A stretch of 64,000 bases of DNA from Comamonas piscis (GTDB lineage Bacteria > Pseudomonadota > Gammaproteobacteria > Burkholderiales > Burkholderiaceae_C), in the NCBI RefSeq assembly GCF_014109725.1, contig NZ_CP058554.1, positions 682,001 through 746,000 on the forward strand, read 5' to 3'. Made by a program: the position numbers and the translations under genes. Within the stretch, counting starts at the first letter, position 1. Each line of letters opens with the position of its first letter. Shown here piece after piece: positions 59,936-64,000 of this stretch. The notes beneath the pieces were generated by a model. The model saw nothing but the letters and a program-made list of their open reading frames with translations. It was not told the origin of the DNA and searched no databases.

Positions 59936-60861
59936 TGCAGCCCGACAAACCCCTGATGACCATCGACCCCAGCAAGCGGGCCCAGCCCCTGCAAGACACG
60001 CCCCAGCGGCGTGCCATCCTCAAGCAACTGCGCAGCAAGCCCTCCGTCAAAGGCGCGGTGATCGCGCTCATCGTGCTGCTGGCCGTGGTGCTGCTGGCGC
60101 CGTTTCTGTCGCCGCAAAACCCCTATGACCTGGGCGCGCTCGACCTGATGGACGGCCGCCTCAAGCCCATGTCCGAAGCCGCTTCGGGCATGACCTACTG
60201 GCTGGGCACGGACGACCAGGGCCGCGACATGCTCTCGGCCATCCTGCATGGCCTGCGCATCAGCCTGATGGTGGGCCTGAGCGCCGTGGTGCTCGCCACC
60301 ATCATCGGCAGCCTGGTGGGCCTGGTAGCAGCCTACTTTGGCGGCTGGGTCGATACGGTGCTGATGCGCATCGTCGACTTCATCCTTGGCTTTCCGACCA
60401 TCCTGGTGGCGCTGGTGCTGCTGGCCATTCTGGGCCGGGGGGTGGACAAGGTGGTGATCGCCATCGTGCTGGTGCAGTGGGCACATTACGCGCGCATCAT
60501 GCGCGGCCGTGCCTTGCAAGAGCGCAAGAAGGAATACATCGAGGCGGCCAAGAACCTGGGCTTCCCCGGCTGGCGCATCATGACCCGCCACCTGCTGCCC
60601 AACTGCATGGGCCCGGTGATGGTGTTCGCCACCATCCAGATTGCCAATGCCATCGTGCTCGAAGCCACCCTGTCCTTCCTGGGCGTGGGTGTGCCGATTA
60701 CCGAACCCTCCCTGGGCCTGCTGATTGCCAACGGCTTTCAGTACCTGATGTCGGGTGACTACTGGATCAGCATGTTCCCCGGCCTGGCGCTGTTGGCCCT
60801 GATCCTGTCGATCAACCTGATCGGCGACCGCCTGCGTGAAGCTCTGGACCCGAGGAAGTAA
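59935..60861 (+). CDS. ABC transporter permease (DppC-type)
   Basis: Second permease, 308 residues. Characteristic WLGTDDQGRDMLSAILHGLRISLMVG and EYIEAAKNLGFPGWRIMTRHLLPN EAA loop; about six membrane segments. ATG 59935 overlaps the previous stop by 1 base. Confidence 0.95.
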   Translation: MQPDKPLMTIDPSKRAQPLQDTPQRRAILKQLRSKPSVKGAVIALIVLLAVVLLAPFLSPQNPYDLGALDLMDGRLKPMSEAASGMTYWLGTDDQGRDMLSAILHGLRISLMVGLSAVVLATIIGSLVGLVAAYFGGWVDTVLMRIVDFILGFPTILVALVLLAILGRGVDKVVIAIVLVQWAHYARIMRGRALQERKKEYIEAAKNLGFPGWRIMTRHLLPNCMGPVMVFATIQIANAIVLEATLSFLGVGVPITEPSLGLLIANGFQYLMSGDYWISMFPGLALLALILSINLIGDRLREALDPRK

Positions 60862-61834
60862 TGACTATCCCTTTGCTTGAAGTACAAGATCTGCAGACGG
60901 TGTTCCACACCGAAGAGGGCGCATGGCCCGCCGTCAGCGATATCGATATCCGCCTGGAGGCGGGTGAAATTCTGGGCCTGGTCGGTGAATCCGGCTCGGG
61001 CAAATCGGTCACCGGCTTCTCCATCTTCGGCATGATCGATGCGCCCGGTGAAGTCACCCAGGGCGAGGTGCTGTTCAAGGGCCAGGACCTGCGCGAGCTG
61101 TCGGCCGAGTCCATGCGCAAGCTGCGCGGCGACCGCATCGCGATGATCTTCCAGGACCCGCTGATGACGCTCAACCCGGTGCTGCGCATCGAGGAGCAAA
61201 TGCTCGAAGCCATTGACGCGCACCAGAAGTTGCCCAAGGCACAGGCCATCCAGCGCTGTGTGGAGGCGCTGGCGATGGTCGGCATCCCCGCGCCGGAGAA
61301 GCGCCTGCGCAGCTACCCGCATGAGTTCTCGGGCGGTATGCGCCAGCGCGTGGCGATTGCGATTGCGATGCTCAACCACCCGGACCTGATCATCTGCGAC
61401 GAGCCCACGACGGCGCTGGATGTCACCATCCAGGGCCAGATCCTCTACCGCATGCAGCAGATCTGCCAGGCCCAGGGCACGGCGCTGATCTGGATCACCC
61501 ACGACCTGGGCGTGATCGCCGAGCTGGCCGACCGGGTGGCGGTGATGTATGGCGGCCGCATTGTCGAGACCGGCACCGTCGCCGAGGTGCTGGATGCACC
61601 GCGCCACCCCTACACCCAGGGCCTGCTCAGTTCGCTGCCCGCCCAGGCCACGCCGGGCGCGCGGCTGTCGCAGATCAATGGCATGGCGCCTAGCCTGTCG
61701 GGCCGCGTGCCGGGCTGCGCCTTTGCGCCGCGCTGCAGCCGCGCCACCCCGCGTTGCGTCGATGAGCAGCCGCCCGTCACTACCATCCCCGGCCGCGCAT
61801 TCCGCTGCTTTGTACCGCTGGAGGCACCTGCCCC

Positions 61835-61838
<4 letters not shown>
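60861..61838 (+). CDS. ABC transporter ATP-binding protein (DppD-type)
   Basis: First ATPase of the peptide importer, 325 residues. Walker A GESGSGKSVTGFS, signature FSGGMRQRVAIAIAML, Walker B LIICDEPTTALDVTIQ and a C-terminal oligopeptide-binding Cys region (PGCAFAPRCSRATPRC) of the OppD family, which often carries a 4Fe-4S-like cysteine cluster. TAATG overlap with the permease; 4-base overlap with the next gene. Confidence 0.95.
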
Positions 61839-62839
<1,001 letters not shown>

Positions 62840-62870
62840 TCGCTTGCGCGACGACCGAGGAAACCACCGC

Positions 62871-63749
62871 ATGGACTGGCAACGATTTACCCAGCAGCAC
62901 GGCCGCTTTGCCATCGATTGGCAGGCCGGCGACGGCGCGCTCTACCTGCCGATCACCCTGAACTGCTACCGCCCCGAAGGCGTGGCTGCCGATGCGCCGC
63001 TGGTGCTGGTGCAGCATGGCGTGCTGCGCAATGGCGACGACTACCGCGACTTCTGGATGCCTGCGGCGGACCGCTATGGCTTGCAGATCATCGCGCCCAC
63101 TTTTGGCAACCAACATTGGCCGGGGGTGGAGAGCTACAACAACGGCAGCGTCTGGAGCGAAGAGGGCGACCTGCAGCCGCGTGATTACTGGGCCTACCAG
63201 GCGGTATTTAACCTGGCCCAGCAGCTGCGCGATGCTGGGGTGCTGCGCCAGCAGCCGCTTTACCTGTTTGGCCATTCGGCCGGCGGGCAGTTTGTGCACC
63301 GCCTGGTCAGCACCTTGGGCGCTGCCGGCTTGGCCGGTGTGGCGGCGGGCAACCCGGGTTGGTACACCTTGCCCGATAGCCAGCAGGACTTTCCGCAAGG
63401 CCTGGCCGGCATTGGCCTGGCGGGTGATGCGCTGGCCCAGCTGCTGCGCACCCCGCTGGTCATTTTGGCGGGCGACCGCGACACGGACACCCAGGACCCG
63501 AACCTGCCAGCCGAGCCTGCCGCGCTGCGCCAGGGCCCGCACCGCTTTGCCCGCGCCCACCACTACTACGCAGCCGGCCTGCAAGCGTCGGCACGGCTGG
63601 GCATTCCGCTGGCCTGGCAACTGCATGACGTCGCAGGCATTGGCCATGACGGCGAGGCCATGAGCCATGTCTGCGCCCATTTATGGTTTGAAGGGCGTAT
63701 GCCCGATGCGGACTGGCTGGCCCCCTGGGCCGGCCGGGTGACCGCCTGA
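62871..63749 (+). CDS. Alpha/beta hydrolase family protein
   Basis: A 292-residue hydrolase with HGV oxyanion region LVLVQHGVLRNGDDYRDFW, nucleophile elbow LFGHSAGGQF (Ser in GHSAG), an acid-region Asp near LVILAGDRDTDTQ, and a C-terminal His in VAGIGHDGEAM. ATG 62871 follows GAGGAAA (62856-62862). The position right behind the importer suggests that it opens the imported molecule (peptide ester, lactone or amide), an inference. No signal peptide. Confidence 0.88.
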   Translation: MDWQRFTQQHGRFAIDWQAGDGALYLPITLNCYRPEGVAADAPLVLVQHGVLRNGDDYRDFWMPAADRYGLQIIAPTFGNQHWPGVESYNNGSVWSEEGDLQPRDYWAYQAVFNLAQQLRDAGVLRQQPLYLFGHSAGGQFVHRLVSTLGAAGLAGVAAGNPGWYTLPDSQQDFPQGLAGIGLAGDALAQLLRTPLVILAGDRDTDTQDPNLPAEPAALRQGPHRFARAHHYYAAGLQASARLGIPLAWQLHDVAGIGHDGEAMSHVCAHLWFEGRMPDADWLAPWAGRVTA

Positions 63750-63789
63750 CCAATCCCCATCACTTTTCGACAAGACCCAAGGAACAAAG

Positions 63790-64000
63790 ATGCAAGCAAC
63801 AACGCAACAACTGGTGGACGGCATCTCGGCATGGATGCACTGCGAGTCGCCATCGAACAACCCCGCCTCGATCGCCCGCATGGTCGAGATGATGCGCGCC
63901 CAGGCCGCTGCCGCTGGCCTGCGCGCCACAGTGATCGAGACCCAGGCGGAAGGAAAGCATGCGCCCGGCCCGGTGCTGCCGGTGCTGCACATTACCAACC
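63790..64000 (+). CDS. M20-family metallopeptidase, N-terminal part (runs off the window)
   Basis: About 70 residues of a protein beginning MQATTQQLVDGISAWMHCESPSNNPASIARMVEMM at ATG 63790 after AAGGAAC. The start is typical of M20 glutamate-carboxypeptidase-type enzymes (a short helix, then CESPSN). The gene is 40 bases after the hydrolase, in the same direction, so it is probably part of the operon. The metal-site motifs lie beyond the window. Confidence 0.72.
   Translation, partial: MQATTQQLVDGISAWMHCESPSNNPASIARMVEMMRAQAAAAGLRATVIETQAEGKHAPGPVLPVLHITN

Overview
The window is a GC-rich bacterial chromosome segment that carries the replication-origin gene cluster. On the minus strand, reading leftwards, it has dnaA, dnaN and the start of gyrB; diverging on the plus strand are rpmH, rnpA, yidD, yidC and mnmE. 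The gene content points to a betaproteobacterium of the family Comamonadaceae, probably Comamonas or a close relative. Supporting signs are the Bug-type binding protein, the LysR density, paired RRM glycine-rich proteins, the kdsD-kdsC-lptC order, and metX-metW behind a SAM-II-like leader. This placement is inference from gene content; no marker rRNA is present. I found no rRNA, tRNA, CRISPR array, insertion sequence or prophage.

Layout. 1-11.1 kb: origin region and housekeeping genes (gyrB partial, dnaN, dnaA, candidate oriC with two perfect DnaA boxes, rpmH, rnpA, yidD, yidC, an orphan peptide-type binding protein, mnmE). 11.3-17.4 kb: a metal-related block, with an OmpR-type two-component system whose kinase is frameshifted, a divergent FecBCD/BtuFCD-type iron-chelate or cobalamin ABC importer behind a Fur-like site, and an azurin. 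17.4-26.2 kb: an rRNA-type methyltransferase, a stand-alone cyclic-nucleotide-binding protein, an unknown protein with a structured leader, apt, the kdsD-kdsC-lptC lipopolysaccharide operon with a trailing SDR enzyme, two RRM/glycine-rich RNA-binding proteins, and a GDT1-type Mn/Ca transporter behind a yybP-ykoY-type manganese riboswitch. 26.3-35.3 kb: putA with a divergent Lrp-type regulator, metX-metW behind a SAM-II-type aptamer plus terminator, an M20 peptidase, a Rieske protein and a YkgJ-type cysteine-cluster protein. 35.4-40.4 kb: three genes that look like surface-glycan or glycosylation functions (a TPR membrane protein, a GT4 glycosyltransferase with an extra C-terminal domain, a polytopic membrane protein).

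41-64 kb is catabolic and transport territory. A LysR/AtuA/AtuA-C/Bug-binding-protein unit is followed by a LysR regulator divergent from a nine-gene operon: a polyamine/iron-type ABC importer (binding protein, ATPase, two permeases), a heterotrimeric FAD/2Fe-2S dehydrogenase like hydrogen-cyanide-synthase/opine-oxidase subunits, a second DAO-type flavoprotein and a RidA-family deaminase. The operon looks like a complete uptake-oxidation-imine-clearance route for an unidentified amine, opine or D-amino acid. After a GST and a DUF1439 lipoprotein comes a peptide/opine-type ABC importer with two tandem paralogous binding proteins, followed by an alpha/beta hydrolase and a partial M20 peptidase that runs off the window.

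The most noteworthy signals are two metabolite/metal riboswitches (Mn and SAM), the amine/opine oxidation operon with its RidA partner, the kinase frameshift, the structured leader near 19.1-19.2 kb, and several long dyad-symmetric sites in intergenic regions.
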